From: Lunularia cruciata
Taxonomy: Eukaryota > Streptophyta > Marchantiopsida > Lunulariales > Lunulariaceae
Length of the DNA stretch: 64,000 bases
Assembly: GCA_948567375.1 (NCBI GenBank)
Contig: OX419755.1
Span: forward strand, 24,309,001 to 24,373,000
Direction of reading: 5' to 3'
Shown: piece by piece, positions 1-10,703 of the stretch
Position numbering within the stretch: position 1 is the stretch's first letter
Layout: every line of letters starts with the position of its first letter
The notes under the pieces: model-generated
Told to the model about the DNA's origin: nothing
The model's input: only the letters and a program-made list of their open reading frames with translations
Databases searched by the model: none
Position numbers and translations under genes: made by a program

Positions 1-1184
1 TTGATAACAAGCTCTCCACATGTGATGTATTGTGTAGAACCACCTCCTAGAGATATCTAGATCTAAAATTGACACCTCTCCACATCAGTCTTCCATAACT
101 CCATACTAACGATTGCAACCTTCCCCAACATAACAGGATGCGCAGAGTCTAGTAAGACCCTTTGTGGTGTATAGACCTTCCTTGATGGTCCCACCAAACA
201 AAAAGTTCCCTTCTCGTTATCCAATAGAACAATTCCAAGAGTAAATTGCACTCACTCAAAAGTCGGTCTAGTTGGTAACTCCTCCAATCTAGCCATTGTT
301 GCTTGCCATAAACCACTAGTTGTTAAGCGGATCTCATGTTCCTCAACCACGTCAGCTCCACTATCAATCACCTTTGCTCTACAAGCAAGAACCACATCAT
401 CTTTATTGTCACAAAGCATGGTAGCCAACCAGAACACTAGGGTTGGGTCCAACTCCCAATGTACACATGTCATTTGTTGAGAATAATAGAAAGCACATAA
501 TCAACTAAGCCACTCCTAATATTGAGCTAGACTCAATCGATGTAGTAGAAGGTGGCTGATTAGTAGGTAGTTTGTCATGCACTCCACCACCACCTAATAC
601 ACCTACACTAGGATTTCTAGGAGCCATGGATGTTGTCTATAGTGCCTCAGAGAGTGTAAAATACTAGAGAGGTTTGACATGTCTACAAGCCTCTCCTCTT
701 TGTGGGTCTGACTCCATTGATGCTCCTCTAGGCTCTAGAGCACATATTGCACTCCTAGTCACTACGGCAAATGCATCCACTTCTGCTACTCTACACATCA
801 AAATCCAAGACATCTCTATCACCAACATATGAGGTGGAAGCCTCAAAACTTGAATTTGATCTCCTCTAAGTTATAGCCATGCTAGCCAATCTCTACTCCA
901 ATTGCTCAATCCATGTAGTCATGGATGTATCAAAAGTAAAGGCTAGTACTGCACTCCTACTAGGTGTGGATCCTCTACCACCACCTTGTCCTCCATGACC
1001 TAGAGCTCCTCTATCACCTACCATAGCAGCCCTCCCACTCTATTACTTTGAGTGTAGTTCAAAGCATTGATCATTGATGTGACCAAATCTATGGCAATGC
1101 TCATACTATCTCTGTGTTGGTTGTGATGTACCAAAGGTATCAGGTCTCTTACCTTGAGTACACTCTCTCCTATGGTGAGGTCCA
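1..1184 (-). mobile_element. Family A gypsy element, gag-protease fragment (A-rev, part 2)
   Basis: Read on the minus strand this is the family A segment from the gag zinc knuckles to the protease. Peptides such as LLDNEKGTFCLVGPSRKVYT (minus, about 250-160) match A1 at about 4810-4880. It continues A-rev from 10810-13427: the two pieces meet in the same zinc-knuckle codons on either side of the inserted A1. Stops and frameshifts are frequent and the protease Asp-Ser-Gly has become Asp-Ser-Ala through a small deletion. The element runs off the left edge of the window. Confidence 0.85.
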
Positions 1185-1642
1185 TGTCATGCCATTTGTA
1201 GTTTTGCATCTAGATGCTCAAACACTAGAGTTCTAGTGATAGTAGTTAGAGGCATTTTGGCCATTACTCATAGACTACTTTCCGACGGTCAGATTTCAGG
1301 TTTAGGGTACTGACTTCATGGTGGGGCCCACCATCTGCACCATTGGGTGTGCCATCAACGGGACCATTGGGAGGAGACCTAGGTCAAAATCAGAGGTATA
1401 CCCTGGGAGTGCAGCTCCAGAGAGCTCACTTCTCTGATGTTGAGCCTTCGAGTTCCTGGCTAGACTGGACAGAAAAGCCGGCAAGCGTCACCTGGAGTCT
1501 CTATGCTAGAGTGTAATCACATGGAGTCTCTATGCTAGGGTGTGGCTTGACTGTACTCAGTGCCCTATTGTTGGCAAGTTATTGAGGACAGATCAAGTAT
1601 TGATCTGAGTTTGATTGATTCGAGTGGTAAACAATCTGATTA
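1185..1642 (+). repeat. 5' LTR of A1, lacking its first ~107 bp
   Basis: It aligns with 10261-10703 of the 3' LTR. The first part of that LTR (10154-10260, called X here) is absent; only the second part (Y) is present. It starts TGTCATGCCATTTG directly after the target duplication. A degenerate initiator-tRNA primer site (about 1641-1650, containing ATCAGAG) follows its end. Confidence 0.8.
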
Positions 1643-2716
1643 CATCAGAGAAGTGCGTAAGGGGGAAATTGGGTGCAAGAACTACGAGTGTTGGTGGTAT
1701 CTCCAAGCTCGGTGGATCGTGGTGTCTCAATCAAGTAGTTCAGATTTCCCTGAGAGAGTGTGTGTGCGGAAGTGCTGGCAAAATTTGGAGCCAAGGGAGA
1801 AGCAATTTTCAAGCAGAAATTGTGATGTTGAGCTCAAGACCAATTTGTTATGAGTTGAGCTCAAAAACTGAAATTGAAAGTGGAGTTGGGAGCAGATTGT
1901 CACGAATTGAAGATAGTACAAAAAACTGATTTTTCCAATTTGGCTCGAGTGAAGAGTTAAATAAGGATTTAGTGGTCAGCCATTTTTAGGGATTTATGTT
2001 AGATTTTATGTCAAATTTACGTCAAATTTTGTGAAGGAGTTACGTCAGATTTTGGCGAAAAGAACTTGAAACTGATCCTTGGTGATCCTCGTAGCTCAAG
2101 AAATAGATAGGTACTCCAATTATGTCAAATGCCAAATGGTGGCAGAGTCGGTCTTGTGCTGATTTATGAGATGGAGGGTTGTTGTTTAGCATTCGTGTGA
2201 TTGGACACTCTCCATTCTTTGCTTCCTGTTTGTGCATCGTGTTTGTGTGAGGTGCCTTGCATTTTGAGTGTTAGTGCTCTGGTGTGCTCTTGATAGTGAG
2301 GCTAGAGTGATGACCAGTCAAACTATCTTTGTTTCTCTCCGGTGAGGTAGGAAGTGATGACCTTCAGACCGTGAGAATGCATGTTGTGATGGCAAGTTAT
2401 AGGTTGCCCTTGCCCCTAGTATAGTTGTCTTAGTTATAGTTACATTAGTGGATAGTGTTCTGCTAGTTTTGGCACTTGGTGGTGCTCGGTTGGTGTTGGC
2501 ACTTGGTGGTGCTTGGTTAGTGTTGGCACTTGGTAGAGTACTTGCGATTATGACTTGTGGTTGCAGTTGGTGGTTCTGGTTGCTTGGTTTGTATTGGCAC
2601 TTGGTGGTGCTCGGTTGGTATTGGCACTTGGTGGTGCTTGGTTAGTGTTGGCACTTGGTGGAGTACTTGCGGTTACAACTTGCGGTTGCAATTGGTGGTT
2701 CTGGTTTGCTATTGCG
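1643..2716 (+). other. A1 leader between LTR and gag
   Basis: This untranslated leader starts with ATCAGAG, resembling the binding site for initiator methionine tRNA. It is homologous in parts to 26880-27626 (A2) and, inverted, to 11700-12991 (A-rev). No convincing ORF is present; short open frames are chance. The last 260 bp hold a tandem repeat. Confidence 0.6.
2455..2712. repeat. Minisatellite with higher-order duplication
   Basis: A unit of about 27 bp containing TTGGCACTTGGTGGTGCT occurs three times, followed by a Gly/Trp-codon-like GGT-rich spacer. The whole block of about 125 bp is then repeated once. A-rev (around 11700-11800, inverted) lacks the expansion, so it arose in the A1 lineage. 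Confidence 0.8.
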
Positions 2717-4180
2717 GTTACTTGGTCACGACGGAGTTCTTTGGGGATTCTAGAGGAGTTAGCCCTACAGTACATAATGGGTTTACTCAAAGTGGCACTC
2801 GGTATCAACCTGTATCTCAGGTTCTAGTGAGGGAGGAGATTGACTCTGAGTTGGAGTTTGACACAAGAGCTGATCTAGTTGAGAGTGCACTTGTTGTGTC
2901 TGCACCGTTGTTATGGGACATGGATGAGATTTATGGAGCCTCCAAAGGCCCTAGGCGTTACTCTGGTACAGTGGGTACCATTGAGTTGGATGACTTCATC
3001 CAAGAGTTTGATAGTTGGTATGATCTATAGTAGATGCAAAACCCAACTTTGTTCACACCTTTCATGACATGGAAGGGGTTGTTTCAACACTTGGGAGGTC
3101 TGCCAATGGACGACTACCGTGAGTTCAAGAGAGCTCATTTGGAGGAGATTGAGTTATGGAGACAAATATTGGTCTCCAAACTATGTCTATATCACTCCAA
3201 GCTTGGTAACTAGGAGTAGATTGGCTATACCTACAAGTTCTACCTCGAATAGTGTTGGTGGAGCTAGTGGAGGTGCACTAGCTGGAGATAGTGTTACCAC
3301 GAGTGGAGGTACCTCTACAAGAGGTGGTGTGGTACCGGGGTTTAATCCCATGGTGGAGTTCTTCTTGTGTTTGAGGCAAAACTACTAGGGAGTACGGACT
3401 GACAAGTTGAGGAGCTTGCAGGAGTTCCAACGAAAGGCTGGAGAGAGCCTACTCGAGGCATACACTTGCATGAGGTGACTGATCAATTTCACTCAGGGAG
3501 TTACTGAGGCCCAGGCAGTCTAGTTTTGGTATGGGATACTGGACAGGGAGTTGTGACATAGAGTTCATGATGTTACGTTGTTACAAGCTACTTTGCCTAC
3601 TTTGGCAGTGGTCTTTGGTTTGGCCGAGCGTATTGAGCTCAACATCATGGAGGAGAGAGTGGTGACATCTGGATTTGGTAGAGAGACCTCATCCACGGCT
3701 GTGATTTCTTGTAGAGTGCAGCAGAGTGCACCACGCCCAGTTGGTTTTTGAGGACAGGGTGGACAGCCCAGATTCTATGGAGCGAGTGGAGTTAGACCCT
3801 TACCTTCATTTGTGGGTCAATAACAGCCAGTGAGTGGTAGTTTTGCTTGTTGGACTTGTGGTGGACCTCATCATAGGAGAGAGTGTACTCAAGGCAGCGG
3901 ACCTGATACCTCTAGTGCATCACAACCAGCACAAAGGCAGGGTGAGCACTGCCATAGATTTGGTCACACTAGTGATCGGTGTTTTGACCTACACCCGGAC
4001 TTACGGAGTGGTAGGGCTGTTATGGCAGGTAGTAGAGGAGCTCCAGTTCATGGAGGACAAGGTGGTAGAGGATCTACACCTAGTAGGGGTACAGTACTTG
4101 CCCTTACTTTTGACACAACTATGGCTACACGAACTGAGCAGTTGGAGCAGAGATTGGCTAGTATGGCTATTGCTTGAAGG
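2717..4180 (+). pseudogene. gag of A1
   Basis: Gag forms the particle and binds RNA. The capsid-like part is about 2750-3750 and includes the retrotransposon-gag stretch LQEFQRKAGESLLEAY (about 3415-3460). Two zinc knuckles follow: CWTCGGPHHRREC (3848-3886), which is a residue short of the usual spacing, and CHRFGHTSDRC (about 3950-3985). The second has lost its first Cys in A1, but A2 keeps CDYCHKFGH. There are in-frame stops, several of them TAG where CAG (Gln) is expected, as at about 3028. Gly/Arg-rich sequence after the knuckles would bind nucleic acid. A reading frame shared with A-rev and A2 supports the call. Confidence 0.8.
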
Positions 4181-4186
4181 AGATCA

Positions 4187-5490
4187 GATTTGGGTGTTGA
4201 GGCTTCCACCTCATATGCTGGTGATAGAGATGCTTTGGATTTCATGTGCGGAGCAACACAGGTGGATACATCTACAGCAATGACTAGGAGTGCAATACAT
4301 GCTCCAGAGCCTTGAGGAGCATCAATGGAGTTGGACCCACGGAGAGGAGAGGTTGGGAGACAAGTCAGACTTTCCCAATCTTTCACGCTATCTGAGGCAT
4401 TGCAGATGACATCCATGGTTCCTAGATGTCCTAGTGCAAGTGTGGTAGGTGGTGATGGAATACATGATGGAATACATGATGGACTACTTGCTAGTCAGCC
4501 ACCTACTACTACACAGACTAAGTCTAGCATGATGTTGGAGGCGGCTCAACTAATTATGCGGCATCCTTTGTTTTTGGCCAGTGACATGTTTACCTTGGGA
4601 GCTCCAGTGTTTCGGTTGGCTGCCACACTTTGTGAGAGTAGGGATGATGCGGTTTCTACTACTAGGGCAGAGGTGGTTGATAGTGGAGCTGACTTGGTTG
4701 AGGAGCATGGGATCCATTCAACGACCAATGGTTTATGGCAAGTAGCAACGGCTAGACTAAAGGAGTTGCCTGCTAGACCGGCCTTTGAGCGAGCATGGTT
4801 CACACCTGGTGTTATCTTATTGGATAACTAGAGGGGGATTTTTTGTTTGGTGGGACCTTTAGGGAAGGTCTATACACCACAGAGAGTCTTGTTAGACTCT
4901 GGTGTGCAGCCTCTTATGTTGGAGAAGGCTGTAGTTGTCGGTCTGAAGTTACGGAAGACCAATGTGGAGAGGTGTCCATTTCAGATCCAAACATCTCTAG
5001 GTGGTGGTTCGACACAGTACATCACACGTGGGGAGCTTGTTGTCCTGGTTTAGCTTGGTCATCCGACTGATAGCTTGGTGGTGAGAGCTCAGGCTATTGC
5101 GACAATAGTTGAGTCATATGATGTGCTAGTTGGGAGAGCAGTGTTATACCCCATGGGTTTCAGCATTGACTATTGGGAGGAGACATCCTCTTATAGACCT
5201 GGTTGGCAGTTTGGTGAGGGACAGGTATGTCGCCTACCAGTACGTTTTAGTAGTGGCAGTCTTGGCTCACTACAGTCCGGGACCATGGCAATATCAGTTC
5301 TAGCTTTCAGTGGTGCAGTTACTTGGCCTGGTGACATGTTGGAGAGGAACACCCATGCAGAGGATACTCTAGTGCCAGAGGAGATCACTCAGCTTTGGAG
5401 TACAAGTGGGATTGTTCCATCCACCTTGGATGTTCCATTGTGGAATTTAGAGGAGGTGTTGCATCAGCATGCAGATCAGTTGGTGCAATA
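4187..5490 (+). pseudogene. Aspartic protease region of A1
   Basis: This segment cleaves the Gag-Pol polyprotein. The retropepsin-like active site is RVLLDSGVQPLML (about 4881-4920), with hydrophobic residues before Asp-Ser-Gly. Upstream (4325-4830) is a conserved family-specific domain of unknown role, with TTNGLWQVATARLKELP near its end, also present in A-rev and A2. Downstream (5075-5490) a second family-specific block includes VLYPMGFSIDYWEE. A stop interrupts the frame at about 4829 and there is a frame change before the active site. The segment runs directly into the methyltransferase domain, so the methyltransferase was presumably part of the same polyprotein. Confidence 0.75.
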
Positions 5491-5548
5491 GGCTTGGAGT
5501 GGAGCCTTTGTACCATCAGGAGATGAGTGTGAGGATGAGCCTCCAGAG

Positions 5549-6560
5549 GTGATTGCTTTGACACCTCTGGATACCACACTCATTGCTTGGCAGTATCCAA
5601 TAGAGGGGATATGTCTATTGGAGTTGTTTGGTGGGATTAGCACCGGACTAGCTATGGTGTTACAAGCGGGTATCCGAGTACAAAGGTACTTGTATGTAGA
5701 GAGAGATGAGACTGCTAGGCGAGTCTCTCTACATCATGTGATACACTTGGCCTATTGGTATCCGGAGTTATTACCGATGTCAGCAGTCAGAGGTTACCAA
5801 AAGGCCCTACCAGTAGACATTTCCTTACTGGGGGCGCATGACCTAGAGAGACACGGGCCTATTCACTGGGTGATTTCTGGATGGCCATGTCGAGGACATA
5901 CATGTGCGGGCCACGGTTTGGGTCTTCAGGATCCTCATTCTGGTGTGTTTTGGGAGATGCTACGGATACTACAACATCTCCAGGTTCATCAGTCCGTTTG
6001 TCTAGCTTACCTTTTGGAGACATTCCTTTGATGGGTGATTATCGCACCAGAGTGGTGGTGAGTACACATCAGGTCCATTCTTGGATGGGACTTGCTGTAT
6101 TGTTAGATGCAACAAGAGTGGGATCACAAGCTCATCATCTTTGTCTTTGGTGGACAAACCTCTTACCCAGAGAGGTTCTACAGCATGCTTATGATGGGAT
6201 TCAACGACTTGACCACATCCTTGTGAATGACATCTTGGATGTTGGACGTCAATCTCAGACAGTGGTAGTGGCTGATAGGTCACCTATGGCGGTGGTGAAC
6301 CTAGTTGGACAGCCTAGAGCCGCATTTCCCACACTCATGAGTTTCCCAAGATCTCATGCTTTTTGAGAGGGAGGACCTAGACTTGTTTGGGACTCACAAT
6401 TACAATAATTGGTGGAGCCCAATGCTGATGAGAAAGAGTGGGCAATGGGTTTTTGCACCCGTATTACCGCTGTTCCAACAGTGTCAGAGGCATCCAGGCG
6501 TCAGGTATTAGGTCAAGCTATGGACCTGGATTGTGAGCCTTGGCTTGGCAAAGCAACGTA
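5549..6560 (+). pseudogene. C5-cytosine DNA methyltransferase domain inside pol of A1
   Basis: The domain would transfer a methyl group from S-adenosylmethionine to C5 of cytosine. Motif I is CLLELFGGISTGL (ELFGG at 5621-5635). A motif II-like stretch is YLYVERDETARRVSLHHV. Motif IV is ISGWPCRGHTCAG with the catalytic Pro-Cys at 5885-5890, followed by GVFWEMLRIL. Motif VI is about 6010-6035 (A2 keeps the Glu-Asn). Motif VIII is LLDATRVGSQAHHLCLWW (about 6100-6155). Motif IX is near FPTLMSFP, and motif X includes EWAMGF and SRRQVLGQAMDL (6440-6530). Length is about 315 residues, as in DNMT3/DRM-type catalytic domains. Breaks: a 1-base deletion near 6019, stops at 6364 and about 6409, and a small deletion after MDL relative to A2. 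The order is collinear with DNMT3, not permuted as in DRM. Function is inferred from family knowledge. Confidence 0.85.
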
Positions 6561-6898
6561 GGATATGCTTGATAGGCATCACCACTCGGACACTTGTGAG
6601 TCTTGTGCCTATTGAGACGATTCAGGTACATGTTGGGGGCGATAGACCAAGTGGACATGGTATTCTTGGGACACATCCATTAACTACTATGGAGAGTGGT
6701 CTACTTGGAGTCCATCTAGGTGAGTGTGGGCTACTTGGATTACACCCTTGGTCCACTTGGGATGCAGCTAGAGGACATGTGGAGCTTACAACCATAGTGG
6801 AGGGAGTTTTTCACACAGAGGTTGGGACCTCTAGTGGTCGGGAGCATGACACTATTGCTCCCAAGGGCCTAGTGTAGCATCCAGCCAACACGTCTTCT
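6561..6898 (+). other. Linker between methyltransferase and reverse transcriptase
   Basis: The frame at 6533-6877 reads through this stretch. It is rich in Gly, Leu and His in a loose repeat (GHGILGTHP, GLLGVHLGE, GLLGLHP) at about 6655-6760. A2 has the equivalent at about 43080-43290, including VLLGVLEMQLE-like frames, so it is a family feature. I know no domain for it; it may be a flexible spacer. Confidence 0.5.
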
Positions 6899-8364
6899 AC
6901 TCCTACTACAGTTATAGAGGATACTTGGGAGCCAGATCTTGGACCCAAGCTTACTGGAGAGGAAAGACGAAGGGTTTGGAGGTTCTTGAGGAGTCACACA
7001 AGTTGTTTTGCCTTCAGTATGAAGGATTTGGGTGCTCTGAAGGGACCTAGTATACGGATTGAGCTGACTAGCAATACACTTGTTTTCCGACATCCTTATC
7101 AATTTAGTGAGATGGAAAGGACATTGATTCAAAGCCAAAGTAGTGACCTTTTTGAGGCTAGTTTGGTGGAGATTTCACATGGAAAGTATGCATCAGCAAT
7201 AGTGATGCCAACCAAGAAGGATATGCATGGCAACTACACAGATAGGCGGATGTGTGGAGATTACCGTCCTATCAACCGACAAACCAGGGCTGATTGGTAT
7301 GCCATGCCTACACCAGAGGAGATTTTTTATGCAATTGGGCATGCAAAGGTCTTCAGTACTTTGGATCTTTGAGCGGGATATCATCAATTGCCAATCAAGG
7401 AGGAGGATAAGTCCAAGACAACATTCTTAGCTATTGATCCTCACGGCAAGGATGTGTTATATTAGTGGAGGTTCTTACCATTTGGGTTGAAGAACACTCT
7501 TGCTGAGTTCCAGAGGGTAGGATCCTAGTTGGATTGGATTTTGCTTGGTGTTATATTGATGACATTTTAGTCTATAGCACTACTATGGAGGAGCATGAGA
7601 GACAGTTGTTGGAGGTGTTTGAGAGGTTGAGATCTCATGGACTCAAATTACATCTTGGGAAGTGTAGGTTCTTCCACGAGTAGGTTGAGTATTTGGGTCA
7701 CACTATCTACCCCAAAGGACTTGGTGTTTAGCAGACCAAGGTGGAGGCTATTGCACGTATTCCTCAACTTACGGATGTGAGCAGAGTGCAAGCATTCCTT
7801 GGGTTGGCAAACTTCTATTGTCGCTATGTTAGAGGATTTAGTGCCATTGCCAAAGCCTTGACAAAGTTGACCAAGCTTACACAAGAGTAGTGTTGGGGAG
7901 ATGAGCAGGAGAGAGCTTTTGTAGAGCTCAAGAAGAGGTTGACATGTGCTCCTATTTTGAGGAGACCGATCAGAGGATGACCGTTTTAGGTTCATATTGA
8001 TTGGGGTATGTTGGGGCTTAGAGCAGTGCTCACCCAACATGATGATGAGGGGAAGGAGTTTGTGGTGGCCTATGCTAGTCGCTCCAACAATTCAGCGGAG
8101 GCAAAGTATAGTTCATATGAGGGAGAGTGCTTGGCAATAGTTTGGGCAGTAATACATTTCCAATGTTACCTATTTGGTAACCCCTTCACTCTCATCATTG
8201 ATCATCAGTCACTAAAGTGGTTGATGGAGTCCGACAAGCTTTCAGGGAAGCTTGAACAATGGGCTCTGATTTTACATGAGTATGATTTCATGGTTGTTCA
8301 CAGACCTGGAATGGTGAACTGTGATGCAGATGGGTTGAGTAGAAACCTATGTTCCAGCCAGTAG
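6899..8364 (+). pseudogene. Reverse transcriptase and RNase H of A1
   Basis: This enzyme copies element RNA into DNA and removes the RNA strand. The fingers/palm begin at about 6986 with PTKKDMHGN and RMCGDYRPINRQT. VFSTLDL (about 7350-7372) is followed by GYHQLPIKEEDKS. The catalytic box is CYIDDILVYS, with YIDD at 7552-7563, in a different frame from the start because of a deletion near 7520-7535. RNase H is 8008-8364: VAYASRSNNSAEAKYS, EGECLAIVWA, TLIIDHQSLKWL and HRPGMVNCDADGLSR. Stops include TAG at about 7469, where Gln is expected in the family, and at about 7681 and 7888, where A2 has TGG (Trp). The RNase H frame alone is intact. Confidence 0.9.
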
Positions 8365-8699
8365 GATCAGACTGGAGCACGTTGGCATGGTGAGACAAAT
8401 GAGGAGATGGTGCCAAGTTGGCATGCATTGGCCTTTTTGTGTATATTTTTAGAGGCTTTGGTGGTATCTCTCTCAACACATACAGGAGGAGTTATTGAGG
8501 TCACAGATCCAGAGAGTGAAGATATTGGTACAGTTCAGCGAGACATTCATGATGATGTCTTAGTGATGGACTATCTTTGCATTGGTGTTGTGGGTGGCAC
8601 AGTTGGGGCCAAGGAGAGAGACCGTGTTCTTCAGCGGGCCAGATGGTTTAGATTGGAGGATATATACCTTTTGCGTGTATGGGAGGATGGTAGAGTACG

Positions 8700-9840
8700 A
8701 GTAGTACCACTTCCATCTCAGAGACCATAGTTGGTTTGTCATGCTCATGAGGAGCTAGGATATTTTGGAGTAAAGCATACATATAGCTTACTCCAGAGTC
8801 ATTATTGGTGGCATGGTATGCAGACCAAGGTACAATAGTTTTTTGCCATATGTGTGGTTTGTGACCGAGTTAAAGCATCATTCAATGCTCCTACACCACA
8901 GTTACACCCATTACCTATCATGGGATTGGGTTATTGTTGGAGTTTGGACTTTGCTAGACCTTTACCATTGATTGTGAGACATCATCAATATGTTTTGGTG
9001 ATGGTGGAGCACTCTTCCAAGTGGATTGAGTTGGTGGCACTTCCTGACAAGTCTAGTGAAGGGATAGCTTACTCGTTCCTGGATCGAGTTCTTAGTCATT
9101 TTGGTGCACCAGCTGAAGTTTTGACTGATCAGGGTACATAGTTCTTGGAGGAGTTTCAGGTCTTGTGTGACAAGGCTTTGATTGATCACCATACTACCTC
9201 CTGAGATCACCCTGAGGTAGATGGCTTAGCAGAGAGTGTGGTTCAGACCGTGAAGAGAGGATTGCAAAAGTATGGTTTGCAGAGAGGCCACTTGGGAGAT
9301 TGGGATCTCCAATTACCTTGGTTGGCCATGGGCTATCGGTTTAGCTGGCAAGCTTCCTTAGCATCCTTCTCTCCTTACTTCCTACTCTATGGACAAGGTC
9401 TAGATTAACCTGCAGCCATTAGTCGAGATGCTACTATAGTTTTGGACTTGGATGACCTAGATGTATGGATGAGCGCATATTCTCAGCGTGCAGAGATCTT
9501 TTAGAGAGTGATAATGATGGCCTTTGAGAACTTGGCAATTGCTCAACATAGAGATACTTTACGCTATGCTACCATTCAAGGAGGAGGTTATAGACTCTCG
9601 ATCCGTCAATTTCATCCAAGAGACTATGTATATCTACAACAAACAACACCGATGACACTTGATGTTTTGACAAGCCGCACTTTCTTGAAAGTGCATGAGG
9701 TTTTGCCATCTGGAGTCCTTGTGTTAGAAGGACGTGATGGTGTTGTTTGGAAGGACCATGTGTGCAACTGTGCGCCATGCCACCTCCCAAATATTGATGG
9801 TACTATGGACCTAAGCTTGGCACTTGTACGTGTAGGCTTG
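8700..9840 (+). pseudogene. Integrase of A1
   Basis: Integrase inserts the element cDNA into the genome. The N-terminal zinc-binding domain is at about 8735-8870 (His pair in CHAHEELGYFGVKHTYSLL, Cys pair in ICVVC). The catalytic core has Asp in SLDFARPL (about 8945), Asp in EVLTDQGT (about 9115-9140) and Glu in DGLAESVVQTVKRGL (about 9220-9265). The C-terminal part (9508-9840) contains RQFHPRDYVYLQQ and LEGRDGVVWKDHVCNCAPCH, which resembles the SH3-like tail of gypsy integrases. Stops occur at about 8838, 9138, 9201 and 9405. It continues in frame into the PHD finger. Confidence 0.88.
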
Positions 9841-9984
9841 AGGTGTATGTTATGTGGCTCTTTTGGTGGAGTTGCTACCATGTTAGTGTGTGATAGCTAC
9901 TCAAGAGGATGGCATATGGTATGTATGACTCCTCCTCTCATGGTGATTCCTCAGAGATAGTGGTTATGTACTAGATGTACTTGA
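9841..9984 (+). pseudogene. PHD finger at the C terminus of A1 pol
   Basis: PHD fingers are zinc-binding readers of histone tails. The frame here reads CMLCGSFGG, MLVCDSY, GWHMVC, then TPPLMVIPQ and WLCTRCT, ending at TGA 9982-9984. The spacing is that of the C4HC3 class: C-x2-C, C-x2-(C), H-x2-C, C-x2-C, with the usual PPL..IP and Trp before the last Cys pair. The fourth ligand is Tyr (TAC) in A1, and a TAG (9958-9960) sits just before the Trp. A2 keeps the fourth Cys but has lost the third. The ORF stop one residue after the last Cys shows the finger is the native end of the protein. Its position corresponds to where chromoviruses carry a chromodomain. Confidence 0.85.
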
Positions 9985-10140
9985 CCTATAGCTAGTTCAT
10001 TCTTTACATGGTATAGATTGCAGATAGGGGACTAATGATGGGGCTTCATAGCACCCGGTCTCTTAATCTTTGCTCATCATAGGGTATACCATATACTTAG
10101 AGTAGATGGCTATCTGGAGTTAGAGGGATCTAACCGCCAG

Positions 10141-10153
10141 CTAGGGGGGCGAT
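10141..10153 (+). promoter_or_regulatory. Polypurine tract of A1
   Basis: CTAGGGGGGCGAT immediately precedes TGTGGCACTTTAG. A G-run directly 5' of the 3' LTR is the usual plus-strand primer. It fixes the start of the 3' LTR at 10154. Confidence 0.85.
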
Positions 10154-10703
10154 TGTGGCACTTTAGAGTCTATGTATGACTTATGTGTGAGTTGTGCTTC
10201 TATTGTGTATGATGTTGATAGTGATGTATGTTGTGTAGCAATGTATATACGCATGATAGCTATCACGCCATTTAGTTTTGCATCTAGATGCTTGGACATT
10301 GAAGTTCTAGTGATAGTAGTTAGAGGCATTTTGGCTATTACTCATAGACTACTTTTCGACGGTCATATTTCAGGTTTAGAGTACTGACTTCATGGTGGGG
10401 CCCACCGTCACTTGCACCGTCCACACCGTCGGGTGTGCCATCAGTGGGACCGTTGGGAGGAGACCTAGGTCAAAATCAGGGGTATATCATGGGAGTCCAG
10501 CTCTAGAGAGCTCACTTCTTTGATGTTGAGCCTTCGAGTTCTTGGCTAGAGTGGACAAAAAGCCAACGAGCGTCACTTGGAGTCTTTATGCTAGAGTGGG
10601 TGTGGCTTGACTGTAATTAGTGGCCTATTGTTGGCAAGTTGTTGAGGATCAGATCAAGTATTGATCAGAGTTTGATTGATTTGAGTGGTAAACGATCTGA
10701 TTA
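10154..10703 (+). repeat. 3' LTR of A1 (parts X and Y)
   Basis: X (10154-10260) ends in TATATACGCATGATAGC and is missing from the 5' LTR. Y (10261-10703) matches the 5' LTR. TATATA at 10244-10249 is a possible promoter box in X. Confidence 0.85.

Noticed and set aside
2455-2712. Regularly spaced short repeats, CRISPR-like at first glance
   Set aside because: Units abut without unique spacers, and the context is a plant retrotransposon.
2448-2827. Gly/Leu/Trp-rich open frames in several phases
   Set aside because: They are produced by the 27-bp minisatellite, which stays open in more than one frame.
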